Shown: positions 14,985 through 24,523 of the stretch, one piece after another
How the letters are laid out: the number at the start of each line of letters is the position of its first letter
How positions within the stretch are numbered: position 1 is the stretch's first letter
DNA from: Neofusicoccum parvum
Taxonomy: Eukaryota > Ascomycota > Dothideomycetes > Botryosphaeriales > Botryosphaeriaceae
Direction of reading: 5' to 3'
Assembly: GCA_020912385.1 (NCBI GenBank)
Contig: CP087209.1
Span: forward strand, 124,001 to 188,000
Length of the DNA stretch: 64,000 nt
The notes under the pieces: model-generated
What the model was told of the DNA's origin: nothing
The model's database searches: none
Seen by the model: only the letters and a program-made list of their open reading frames with translations
Made by a program: the position numbers and the translations under genes

Positions 14985-15006
14985 TCTCTCTCTCTCTCTC
15001 TCTCTC
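14985..15006. repeat. (TC)11 microsatellite
   Basis: Eleven uninterrupted TC units upstream of the Zn2Cys6 gene; CT tracts are common in fungal promoters and 5' leaders. Confidence 0.9.
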
Positions 15007-15056
15007 GGCGTCGCCGGACAGGCCAAGCTCAGAAAGGGCGGGACCTAACGGCAAGA

Positions 15057-15072
15057 ACCGACCGACCGACCG
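15057..15072. repeat. (ACCG)4 microsatellite
   Basis: Four perfect ACCG units in the GC-rich upstream region of the Zn2Cys6 gene. Confidence 0.8.
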
Positions 15073-16086
15073 GACCGCGCGCCAAAATCTCCGCGACGCA
15101 GGAGCTGAGAGAGGGGGGTGGTGAGGAAGGTCCTGGGCGCCGCAGAACGGAGAGGCGGACCCTGCGTCACGTCTCGCGCCTGCCGAGATTCGGTCACTGC
15201 CAGGGGCTGAGTGGGGCGGGCGTCATTCGGCCTTCCCCAAGGTTCTGGGGAAGGAAAACTCAAAGTGGGAACGGGTCGGCAGTGGAGCGAGGCTGCATGC
15301 TGCGAGTTTGGCTTTTTTGACTCGTGGGGGCGGGATTGCCAGACGAGGCGGCTGTTGTATAACTGCAACCAGTAGGGCTTCGGCCCGGACGCGAATACGT
15401 GTACGGCTGGGTGGGGGGGGTTTTTTTTTTGTTCGTCTCGGCGCCGGACGAGGGACGGGAGGCGTGCGCGACGGCGCTGCGGATTGCGCAGGCCGCCTCA
15501 GAGCTAGCTCCGGGGGTATGGCGGGAGCGCTGCCCCCCTTTCGACCACGGGCGGGAGGTCCACGTGGGCGGCACATTAGGCGCCGCTAGATGTTCCGTCG
15601 GCCGCTGCGCGCTGCGCGGCCGAGAGCGGGCGTCGCGTGGTTTGCAAAGCTTCTGTCAGGCAACTCTCGGAGGTTGATTTGCAGGCAGGGGCGCTGAATC
15701 GGGCAGCAGGCGGGCAGAGAAGGGCAATGGGCGGCCCAGAGCAGGCTAGGCCCGGCGGCGGGCTGTGGCTGGGCCGGTATAGGGCGGGCGGCGGGCCAAT
15801 GGGCGGGCGGTCGCGACGCGTGACGAGTACGGCCGTCTACTTTGGAGCGCCAGCAAAGGCGCACCGCGCGCTGGAGCGTGCTGATCGCTGAGCCGGCGCG
15901 CGCGCAGCCCAATCAGCAGGCGGCGCGGGCTTCCCCGCATTCTCCACGCCGCGGGCACGATCCCAGGTGTTTATCTGCGAGTCAGGATGCGGCTAGCAGC
16001 ACATCGTCTTATAACTGATCCAGGGGCCCCGCCGCCGCAGACCCGCTTCCCACGTCACTCGCAGCCGACGCCGACGACACCGCGAC

Positions 16087-19065
16087 ATGGACTTCTCGAC
16101 GACGCCCGCCACGCAGCCGGCGATGAAGACGGGCTTCAAGACCGGCCGCCGCCAGCACCGCAGCTGCGACCAGTGCCGCAAGGGCAAGCGCGCGTGCGAC
16201 GTCGCCTTCGCCAAAGAGCCGGGTAAGCGCCGCTGCACGACCTGACGCTGAAGCACGAACTCATCACCGCGCGCAGGCGCAAACTCCGACGACATCGCCG
16301 CCCTCGGGCCGTGCTCGAACTGCAAGCGGACCGGCAAGAACTGCACCCTGCAGTGGCTCAGGGCCGTCCACCGCGCCTCGCTGCGCCCGCGCCCCGACTT
16401 CGCTGCCGCCGCCGCCGCCGCCGCCGACCGCCCGAAGCTGGAGGACACGCCCGCCCCGCCGCCGCAGCCGCAGCCCCAGCCCGTCGCCCACGCGTCCGCC
16501 CACCGCCCGCAGCAGCAGCAGCAGCAGCAGCAGCAGCGCGCCGCCGCCTACTCGTACCCCTACTCGCCGCCCGTCGACGACCCGGTGCTGCAGGCCCTGC
16601 TGCCCCCGCCGGCCCAGCTGCCGGCCCACAACCCCAACCACAACCCCAACCCCGCCGACCAATGGCCCTCCTCCGGCTTCGACTGCCTGCCGCTGCGCGC
16701 CGCCCAGGACCCGCTGGACGACGACTTCCACTTCGACGACATCCAGCGCCAGGACCTGCCGCAGCCCGACTACCAGCCGCCCGCCTTCCCCTACGCCGCG
16801 CCCTCGACCTCGTCGTCGGGCCACTCGTCGAGCGGCAACGCCAACGGCAACGGCAACGGCCTGTACCTGCCGGGCGGCGCCGCGTGGGAGTGCGATGACG
16901 ATGAGAGTCCGGAGAGCGTGGAGCAGGCGGTCGAGGACGCCTTCGCCGAGACGCCCACCGACCTGATGGCCTTCGGCCGGCCCGCGCGCTTCAGCCAGTC
17001 GCAGTCGCAGGGCGCGCGCAGCCCGTCGGCCGCCAGCTTCAGCAGCTTCCTGGAGCACCTGCAGCCGTCGCACCTGCAGAGCCGGCTGTCGTCGTCCATG
17101 AACCAGTCGGTGCTGACCAAGGGGCTGTGGAAGGTGTACCACGACAGCTTCGAGAACGCGCTGTCGTGCTGGCTGACGGAGAAAACGTGCCCGTACACCT
17201 ACAAGATGCTGCCCGCCGCCGGCGACGCGGCGGGATGTGAGTCCTTGTCGGAGGTCTGGGGGCCGTCTTGGGTGAGACCGCTCGGTGCGCAGCCGGCCGC
17301 GTCGCTGTTATTGACTGAATTGCAGGGCAACCGCATTGTCGGCCGCGTGTGCCATCTGGACAAGTCGTGGTCCAAGCTGCGCAACCGCCCGGTGCCCCAG
17401 GCCGAGGACCGCGCCGCGTCGCGCGCCCTGCAGCTGTCCATCATGGCCTTCGCTACCCAGTGGGCCCAGGGCAGCCAGCGCAGCGCCGCCGAGTACTCGT
17501 TCGGCGGCATGGACGGCTCCGCCTTCCCGCTCGACGGCGAGTTCGACCGCATGCTGCAGGAGTCCTTCTGGCACCAGGCCCGCCGCGCCCTGCAGGACGC
17601 CGCCGACTGCGAGTCGTTCCGCGTCGTGCTGGCCCACGTCATCTTCTCCTTCACCCAGAAGCCGCTCAACCTCGACCAGCACGCCGACGTCAACGGCGAG
17701 ACCGGCTGCGACGACACGTCGAAGCTGGACGACATCATCGACTCGGAAGGACCCCCCATCTTCCTTGAGGCTGCCACCCGCCAAGTCTTTGCGCACCGCG
17801 CCAAGCTCCACCGCATGATGGGCCGGAACGGCTCGGCAAGCCCCGTGAGCAAATTGGAATCAGTGGACCGCAAGGTATGTACGAAGACTGTTTCACAGGG
17901 CTCGGCTAACTCATCGAAGACATTCGACATGATGTTCTGGTTGTGTGTCATGTTCGACACGCTCTCCGCCGTGATGAACGACCGGCCGCTCGTGGTGTCC
18001 GACAAGGACAGCAAGATCCATCCTGACCGCCCAAAGAACAACGGCCAAGCAGGGCACAACGGGTTCAGCACACACTCGACTGGAGATCTGTTCACCGATG
18101 GCGCATTCTCACCCACCCTTCCAGAAGAGCCCCAGTCAGACCTGTGGGGAGACCTGTTCCTGAAAACAAAACCCATCCGGTGGAACCAAGGCATCCCTCG
18201 GTGGCCCTGCTCTTACGAGGAGGCAGCCACCACGCTCTGCAACGCTGCACCCGTCAAGGTCCTCTTGTACCGGAAAGTGGCCCGTCTCCAGACGCTCATG
18301 TCCCGCGTGACCACAAAACCGGAGAAGATGGAAGCATCCATTACGGAGTCAATCAAGGTTTACCAGCACTGGAACCACACCTACGGACAGTTTTTCGTCG
18401 ACTGCATCAACGACCACGACAACCTTCCCGCACGGATCCAGTCTTGGTACGTGATTCTGTCAGGCCACTGGCACTTGGCGGCCCTCAGTCTCGCCGACAT
18501 GATCCAGAGGATAGACGAGGGCGGCATGGGGATGGAGGCGCAGCAGAAACACCGGGAACAGTCACGTCTCTGCATCATGCTGCGGAAAGAAAACGCATTC
18601 GCCGTGTCGGATCTCGGCCGGGTCTCGTCGCCGAACGTCGACTCGTCGTTCGCCAAGGCCCGCGAGTTCCACTTCGCCGTCAACAAGGGCGCGCTCCTGA
18701 CGGAGCCGTGGACGGTCGTGCTCGTCCGGTCGTTCGCCAAGGCGGCGCGCGTGCTGCTGGACTCGGTGCCGGTGCCCTCGCAGCTCCCGCCCGGGAGCAT
18801 CCCCGTCAACATGAACGCGGCGAACGAGTACATGCGGCGGTGCGAGCACTGCATCAAGGCCCTGTGGTATCTGGGCCGCAAGTCCGACATGGCCTACCTG
18901 GCCGCCACGTTCCTGTCCAACAGCCTGAAGGCGAAGGCCACGAAGCTGTCTCCGCGCCAGAGCAACGCGGCGCCCCGGCGGCCGACGATGGACTCGAATT
19001 TCTACAACCCCTGGCAAGGGTGGGAGAACGGCCACATGGACACCTCTGTGTACGCCTCGTTATGA
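16087..19065 (+). CDS. Zn2Cys6 transcription factor with polyglutamine tract
   Basis: Nuclear DNA-binding regulator, 941 residues. Exons 16087-16222, 16277-17271, 17326-17874, 17920-19065. The N-terminal binuclear zinc cluster has its first half HRSCDQCRKGKRAC in exon 1 and its second half CSNCKRTGKNC in exon 2, with a 20-residue loop between the third and fourth Cys, longer than the usual 5-12. Basic residues precede the cluster. A low-complexity section follows with nine Gln (pure CAG repeat, 16510-16536), Pro-rich and Asn-Pro runs. The rest is a fungal regulatory middle region (EVWGPSW, IVGRVCHLDKSW, FDMMFWLCVMFDTLSAVM). Introns 3 and 4 (54 and 45 bases) are multiples of three, so an unspliced frame is also open, but removing them restores family continuity. 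It could control the oxidoreductase group upstream. Confidence 0.9.
16510..16536 (+). repeat. (CAG)9 polyglutamine repeat inside the Zn2Cys6 gene
   Basis: Nine perfect CAG codons giving Q9, after a short Pro/Gln stretch; likely length-variable between strains. Confidence 0.9.
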
Positions 19066-20083
19066 CATTGAAGGAATTGGGTTTCTTCTGCAGGGTGTCC
19101 GGGAAATAAAAAAAGTAAAGGGAATATACTTCGTTTTTTTTATTGCAAGGGATTACGGAAGCTTCAAACTATAGAAAGGTACAGGAGCAACTCACGCCGA
19201 AACGGATTTCCTTTTTTTCTCCTCTCTCACTCTCACCCTGTTCCACCGGGCTCATCATGGAGGCGAAAAAAAAAATGCGCTGCAAACGGGGGGTCTGTGT
19301 TTTTTTTTTCGTGACCTTGTTGCTATAATCTATTCCATGCGAAGTTAGGCGAGCCGGCGTTTTAAAGGGTCTGTCTGTCTGTCTGTCTGTCTTGTCGTAA
19401 TCTTGGTTGATGTACTGTACAACGCCCAGTATACATGCATTTTCTTTTTCGCCCAGTCACAGTCGCGCCTGTGCCGAGCTCCCACGGGCTTCGTCATCAC
19501 GACACCGCGGTCCTCCGACCCCAGAAAATTCGCCCAAGCCTTCGCCGGCCACGGTGATCGCCAACGAACGAGCCGACCCGCAGGGTCCAGGTTGCCAAGC
19601 CCGCCAACCTCCTCCTTCCAAGCCAAAAAAAAAACCATCAATCCCGGCAGCTGCGTGCTTAGGGAAGGGAGCGCGCGTGCGTGTCCGGGGCCCAACCCGG
19701 CACGGTGCACGTGCCGAGACGTTCGTCGGGTGCCGTGGCGGCGGGCGAGGCGCGAGGCGAGGCGCGAGGCGGCAGGAGGGAGGAGGGAGGGAGGAGGGAG
19801 GGAGGGAAAGCTGGTAGATAGATTGCTGGCTGGCTGGATGCGGGCTCGGGGTGGGCTGGGGGTCGACTGCGGCAGATGGCTCCTTGAGGAGCCGGTCAGC
19901 TGGCTGGGGGCTCTGCACGTGCTGGGCCTGGGAACGGGCTACGCTGTAACAAGTGCCTTTATAAATACTAGTATCTAGAGTCTAAAAGAGGAGGGTGATG
20001 GGACAGGGTAGTTGGTTCGGTGAGGCGACTTGGCCAAGCGACCAATGCGGTTGACAGTGGACAGATATCTACGAAGAGACCAA
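19066..20083. other. Intergenic, simple-sequence rich
   Basis: Contains the 3' end of the Zn2Cys6 transcript (AATAAA-like GGAAATAAAAAAAG at about 19102), T and A runs, a (GTCT)6 tract and a G/A-rich block at 19740-19812 built from GGCGAGGC and GGAGGGA units. No gene seen. Confidence 0.5.
19369..19392. repeat. (GTCT)6 microsatellite
   Basis: Six perfect GTCT units in the spacer downstream of the Zn2Cys6 gene. Confidence 0.9.
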
Positions 20084-22094
20084 TCAGATCATCAAAACAG
20101 GAACCGCCTTGTCCTTCGCAACGTGTCCGACGAAAACCCCAGGGACGTAGATGGTCCCGGCGGCGTCCTGCACCTGCGCAAAGCCAGGGCTTCCAAACGC
20201 CCATCCAAGCTGAGAGGCCACCAGCACGCTGGCTTTGGGGCCAACGGGCCGCTGGGGGTAGAAGATGCCGTCGTCGGTGAGCATGAACTCCTCGCTTCCT
20301 GCGTAGTCCATCATCTGGAGGACCTGCAAGGCCTTCCGCGCGATGGAGCCGTCGGAGCCGTCGTCGGCGATGCTGGGCACTCCTGACTTGAACCACGACT
20401 GGACGAACGTCTTGCCTCTCGGGCCGAGGGTCGCGGTCGGCTTGAGAGTGACCATGCCGTCGAGCTCGAAGCCCTCGGGGGTCTGCGTGCCGGTTTGGTA
20501 GCTGGAGTCGGAGGCCCAAGAGAGGATCGAGTGGAGGGGCCCGGCCTGGGGATAGAAGGTCTTCCCCGGCGTCTGCTGGCGCTCCGCCGTGGTGTAGACG
20601 AACGAGTAGTCGTTCTTGGCCTCGCAGACCTCGAACAGGCGCTCGTACAGGTCCGAGAGGCTGGAGTGCGGCTTGCTCGCCGGGATCTGGTCCTCGGTGA
20701 TGGCGCCGTACAGCCCCCAGAAGAAGTTCTTGTCGCTCTCCACGTAGCGCCGGTCGAGGCTGCTGAGCGATTCCAGGACCGAGCGCGTGTACGGTTGGTT
20801 CTGCTGGCGGTCGAGTCCGAGGTCCTCGAGGGCGTCGACGTTGGCGATGTTCTTGCGGACGTCGTACGCAGTCCACTTCTTGGCCTTCGTATAAGAGTTG
20901 AGGGCTTCTGAAACCCTCTTGAAGAATTTCAGATCCGTGAGCTGCGGCTCGTTAGTGCCAGTGGCACCGTTAGACTTCTTCCAGGAGCGATCGGTGAAAA
21001 TGTATTTCTTCGACGAGAGTGCCTCTTTGTAAGTCCAGATGCTCTGCACCCACGCCTCCTGGTTGAGGTCCAGCAAAGCATTCTCCAGATCGGGGAGCGG
21101 AGTGGTAGAGAGGGCTGAGTTTCCGGCAAGGAGGGAAAGCGTCTTGCGTGACGAGGCCGAGAGGGACAATGACCTCATGTGCGGCGCTGAAGATATTGGA
21201 AAGAAGGTCTAGAATTATGCCTTTCAGAGGCTTCTCCGCAGGGATGCTGAAACAGTCGATCCAGAAGGCCTCTTGCGGAGCGTTACGCATTGCGCTTTCA
21301 AGCGAAGGCAGAGTCAAATTGGACATGAGGTAGCCATCGAAGAATGGGTTTGGAAGGCGGCCATCATACCACCGGTAGGAGACGGCAGTGTAGTTGGGGA
21401 AAGTGGCCACGTTCTCAGGAGTTCGGAACATCTCAGTCAGATACCACTCCTTGCCGTTTAGAGTGATTGTCCGGTCCACGAGGGCTGGCATTTCCGGTGT
21501 AGCCGGCGCCGGGACAATGAGTCGGATTCGTAGGTTATCCGGTCCATCGAGCGACCCCTGCTCGACTGTCTTCGGCGGAGTAGCAGGAGCAATGGCCTCA
21601 GGGATGAAAGAATTCTTCGAGGCATCCACTGAAGGCGTAGGGAGAAGTCCACCACTAGAAGGTGTAGGGAGAAATCCACCACCAGAAGGCGTAGGGAGAA
21701 GTCCACCACTGGAAGGCGTAGGGAGAAGTCCATCACTGAAAGACGTAGAGGAAAGAGTGGCTCTGGACGTAGAGGAAAGAGTGACTTTGGACGTAGAGGA
21801 AAGAGTGACTTTGGACAGAGACCGGAGTGACTTCGAAGACTGGGTTGGGGCAACAGCCGCAGGCTTAGAGCTACCCTTAGGTTTGGAAGTGGTTCCGGCC
21901 TTCGGTTTGGAGGGAAGCCCGGTCTTTTGTTTGGGAGAAGCGACAACCTTGGGTACGGAAGGGGGGCGCACAGCGCCAGGTTTGGCCTTTCCAAGAGCTG
22001 CACCCCTCGCAGGAGCTGGAAGAGCAGCGGCCGTGGCGGCATCGCTGGCTAAGAGTATGAGGCACAATTTGCCCAGAACTGATTTAATACGCAT
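20084..22094 (-). CDS. Secreted HET-like domain protein with internal repeats; apparent frameshift
   Basis: Function unknown. The N terminus is a good signal peptide (KSVLGKLCLILLASDAATAA), followed by a Pro/Lys/Ser-rich stretch, three 8-residue repeats (TLSSTSKV type) and four 9-residue repeats (GGLLPTPSS type). The C-terminal two thirds resembles a HET domain: NYTAVSYRWYDGR (compare YxALSYxWG), AFWIDCFSIP (compare LWIDAICINQ), HEVIVPL and VQSIWTYKEALSS (compare RxWTxQE). Reading starts at 22094, but near 21160-21175, just after HEVIVPL, it must shift by +1 to continue into the downstream frame ending at 20084. No intron of sensible size fixes the shift. Loss of one TC from a CCTCTCTCGG run, a sequencing error, or a true pseudogene all fit. 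HET proteins are normally cytosolic, so the signal peptide is odd. Confidence 0.65.
21634..21741 (-). repeat. Four tandem 27-bp coding repeats
   Basis: Units at 21634-21660, 21661-21687, 21688-21714 and 21715-21741 differ at only a few bases. Each encodes a nine-residue GGLLPTPSS-like unit of the secreted HET-like protein; unit length is a multiple of three, so copy-number change keeps frame. Confidence 0.92.
21742..21813 (-). repeat. Three tandem 24-bp coding repeats
   Basis: Units at 21742-21765, 21766-21789 and 21790-21813; the last two are identical. They encode an eight-residue Ser/Thr-rich unit (SKVTLSST type). A fourth, decayed unit follows. Abuts the 27-bp array. Confidence 0.92.
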
Positions 22095-22859
22095 AGCGAA
22101 AGTGAAAGTAGAAAGAGCGGCAAAAAGTTGCGATAATGGTAATGAGCGGAAGTTGAATTTCTGAAGCAGAACGAGAGGAGTAGAGCGAATGTGATGATGA
22201 TTTCAAAGTCAAACTCTGACCTTCTTATACTTACCATCGACTCTCTAGCTTGTATCCCAGCGTTCATCGCCAACGCTTAGGTTTAATCTCGGCACTATAA
22301 TCTTCTAAACAGAATGCGAAAGAAACAGCCCTATTGAGACACGTATACGAAAGGGTAGTTTCAAGGCGTACAACTCTACAAGCAATATTAAAAATTCAGT
22401 TGATGTAGATCTCGCTCGTTGGCTTTATTGATAAATCATATAGTCGAGCTAGTACAAATAAAATCAGTTAGATGTAGGATCTCGACTACGGCTACTCTTC
22501 CATAGAAAACGTAAAATTACTCTTTAAAGCTTCTCTATAACTCTTTTACTCTACAAGCGGGGGTTTCTGGTGAAGACGCCGTTTTCCCTGGCCACTCCGC
22601 GGACTTTCCGAGCCCCCGCAGGACACTAGACCGCGCCAGGCAACCTCTAAGTATTAGGTCCTATGGATACGGAGGCTAAGGGGTACCGGCGACTCTCGTA
22701 TACAGGCGGTAGACCTAATCTTGGCTACCTACTAACAAACGGCCCGTACGGACCGTTCGGCGCTTAGACACAGGATGAAACTCTCCGTCGCTTGCCTCGG
22801 CATTCGTGGACTAAATTCGACTTCCCACAAGTCGGTAGCCTAGGCTGATGTTTTCTCAT

Positions 22860-22908
22860 CAGGGCTCTGAATTAGCAAGCACAGACATGCCAAGCGGGTT
22901 TCAAACGA
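22860..22908. mobile_element. Truncated end of the hAT-type MITE found at 38262
   Basis: About 48 bases beginning CAGGGCTCTGAATTAGCAAG closely match the inward-read right end of the element at 38262-38762, including the following CACAGAC.AGCCAAGCGGGT stretch (one base differs at the dot). No matching second terminus or target duplication is visible downstream, so this is a truncated or internally rearranged copy. Confidence 0.75.
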
Positions 22909-23254
22909 GAGCCGTTTATTTGGGTTACGAAGACCACCCGTGCAGATTCCTCCTCACCAAAAGCGGCAGAGGCGAGATCATCACTTTATCAGGATCTGAC
23001 GTAAGCCTGGAATCGGGTGTCGTCCCCATTCAGGCATATTTCATCTTGATCTTTCTCGGAAGTTCTCGAGAAAGCAGCAGATAAATCCTCCGAATCCGCC
23101 GTAGCGTTGCCACATCGAATTCCAATTCATGTTCTCGGCCACTATGCCGAAGACGTCTACCATATAGTCGGCCTCTACCCAACAGATGGTCTCACACAGC
23201 TCGATAAACCATTCCGCAAGGGCGCTTAGCTTTCAACTTTCGAGTCAGACATCC

Positions 23255-23327
23255 TGTTGCAATTTTGACGAATTGAGGGTTCGTTAATTGATGGCATAAG
23301 GAGAGGGAGGAGGGTAGTATTGCTACA
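23255..23327. repeat. LTR-like direct repeat, copy 1 (short)
   Basis: Starts TGTTGCAATTTTGACG and ends TATTGCTACA. It shares the block from TTGCAATTTTGAC through GAGAGGGAGGAGG, and the ending ATTGCTACA, with a longer copy at 23893-24028. The TG...CA ends form a short imperfect inverted repeat, as LTRs do. It lacks about 60 internal bases present in copy 2. Confidence 0.5.
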
Positions 23328-23432
23328 CACCCTTCAGGATCTTGCCCTATTGGTAAGATCGTGATCCTTGGCGTGGTGTTGAGTTTCTTGCCTGTGCCTT
23401 GCCTGCCTCGCCTGCCTCGCCTGCCTTGTGTG

Positions 23433-23597
23433 GGCCGTGAGTCGCTCGGTTTGTCGGCCGTGCTCCGTGAGTCGAGCCGCGCCGGTGGTTTGAGCCGTGA
23501 GTCGCTCGGGTTGGCCGTGCTCCGTGCGTCGAGCCGTGCCGTGTGGGCCGTGAGTCGCCCGAATGTGTGAGCCGTAAGTCGAGCCGTGCCGTGTGGT
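23433..23597. repeat. Degenerate GC-rich tandem repeat
   Basis: Roughly three copies, 50-63 bases each, built from GGCCGTGAGTCGCTCGG and GTCGAGCCGTGCCGTGTGG words. Preceded by a short TGCCTCGCC array (about 23396-23425). GC-rich in an otherwise AT-rich island; not coding in any sustained way. Confidence 0.7.
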
Positions 23598-23892
23598 TTC
23601 TGCTTATATACTGCCGACGTTGTCTCTACTGCCGAAGTCGTGGTGCTTGTGCCCGCGACGATGGTCGTTCCCTCGGCCGTAGTTTGGCTAGAGAGCTCGA
23701 GGGTGCTGCTCTGCTCGTGATTGAATAAGATAAAGTCAGCTATCCCATTGAGAGGGCGCGGAGAGAAGGAATGAGGTTTTTGATGCCATATTAGCTGAAG
23801 ATGCTATCCGGATGCCGCGGAATAGCGAAAGAACGAGTGTAGAGGACTGCAAAAGTGACAGAAGGCATCTATCACGCTCCCGGGCTCATAAA

Positions 23893-24028
23893 TATTGCAA
23901 TTTTGACAAATTGAGGTTCGTTGATTGATGGCATAAAGGAGAGGGAGGAGGATAGGGGGAGCGCCCGCCTTATCCGCCTCCTCTCACGCTAACTGCTCCT
24001 GGCTAATAGTACACGTGATATTGCTACA
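23893..24028. repeat. LTR-like direct repeat, copy 2 (long)
   Basis: Begins TATTGCAATTTTGACAAATT, carries the same GAGAGGGAGGAGG core as copy 1 and ends ATATTGCTACA. With copy 1 it brackets about 570 bases of non-coding DNA, so the pair could be a small non-autonomous LTR element or two separate insertions. No clean target duplication seen. Confidence 0.5.
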
Positions 24029-24071
24029 CATCCTGTTATTCCAGATTTCGGTGTGTGATAGACGAGCTCGT

Positions 24072-24115
24072 ACCATATCCTACTGTTCCTGTTAACCCTC
24101 ACGTTGGTCGTTGAC
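24072..24115. repeat. Direct repeat flanking the gene-fragment patchwork, left copy
   Basis: ACCATATCCTACTGTTCCTG... continuing to GTTGAC-like ...CGTTGAC. Aligns with 26871-26912 in the same orientation with a few mismatches and small gaps. The HET, AAA and HGH1 fragments lie between the two copies. Confidence 0.55.
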
Positions 24116-24208
24116 TAATATGCTTATCACAATATAGTTTAATTTCCAAAATCCGAAATAAGAATTTGTCTTGTTGAATGAAAAACCTGCGTCCTTCTCT
24201 TTCGTGAA

Positions 24209-24523
24209 TTACAGGAGCTGAATATCCTGGAACTCAAAGTCATCGTAGCCCAAAACCTCTCCAAACATGATGCCGTGGACATATGCTTCCCCAAGAAATT
24301 GGTAACTGGTTCCCTGTTTAAGAGGTCTCAAAATGAATGGAACTTTCCCACCTTTCAGAACCCAGACCTCATCATCTTCCCGTAAAGACTGTGGTCCACT
24401 TCCCAGGTAGTGTTTGATAGTTGCGAAAACTTTTCTCGTAGCCATCGTGTTTAGCAGTCGTTCCTCCAACACGTCAATATCTGCATCAAGCTTGTGATTT
24501 GGAGTCCCAGGCCAAGATCCCAT
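24209..24523 (-). pseudogene. HET-domain protein, C-terminal fragment only
   Basis: An open frame of about 105 residues ending at TAA (24209) matches the conserved tail of large fungal HET (heterokaryon-incompatibility) proteins: GSGPQSLREDDEVWVLKGGK, VPFILRPL and YQFLGEAYVHGIMFGEVLG. The HET domain itself, normally several hundred residues upstream, is absent. At the point where it should continue (about 24500-24523), the plus strand becomes the N-terminal part of an AAA ATPase. No separate promoter seen, so I regard it as a remnant left by a rearrangement rather than a working gene. Confidence 0.75.

Larger units (their letters stand above)
14262..16086. other. GC-rich upstream region of the Zn2Cys6 regulator, with simple repeats
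   Basis: 1.8 kb without a supported gene. Holds the BVMO 3' UTR, a (TC)11 tract, an (ACCG)4 tract, a G8/T11 run near 15412-15431, and very GC-rich DNA up to the regulator's ATG at 16087. Such a long leader/promoter is common for fungal transcription-factor genes; upstream ORFs cannot be excluded. Confidence 0.5.
22095..24208. other. Gene-free repeat island
   Basis: 2.1 kb with no intact gene. From 22300 it is AT-rich with many short TA/AT words, apart from a GC-rich block at 23390-23600. Contains a truncated hAT-type element, a degenerate GC repeat and a pair of LTR-like direct repeats, listed separately. Looks like decayed transposon DNA, possibly altered by repeat-induced point mutation. 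Confidence 0.55.

Noticed and set aside
17237..17325. Earlier donor GTGAGT at 17237 in the Zn2Cys6 gene
   Set aside because: An 89-base intron from here breaks the reading frame; the donor at 17272 gives a 54-base intron in phase and restores GPSWGNRIV.
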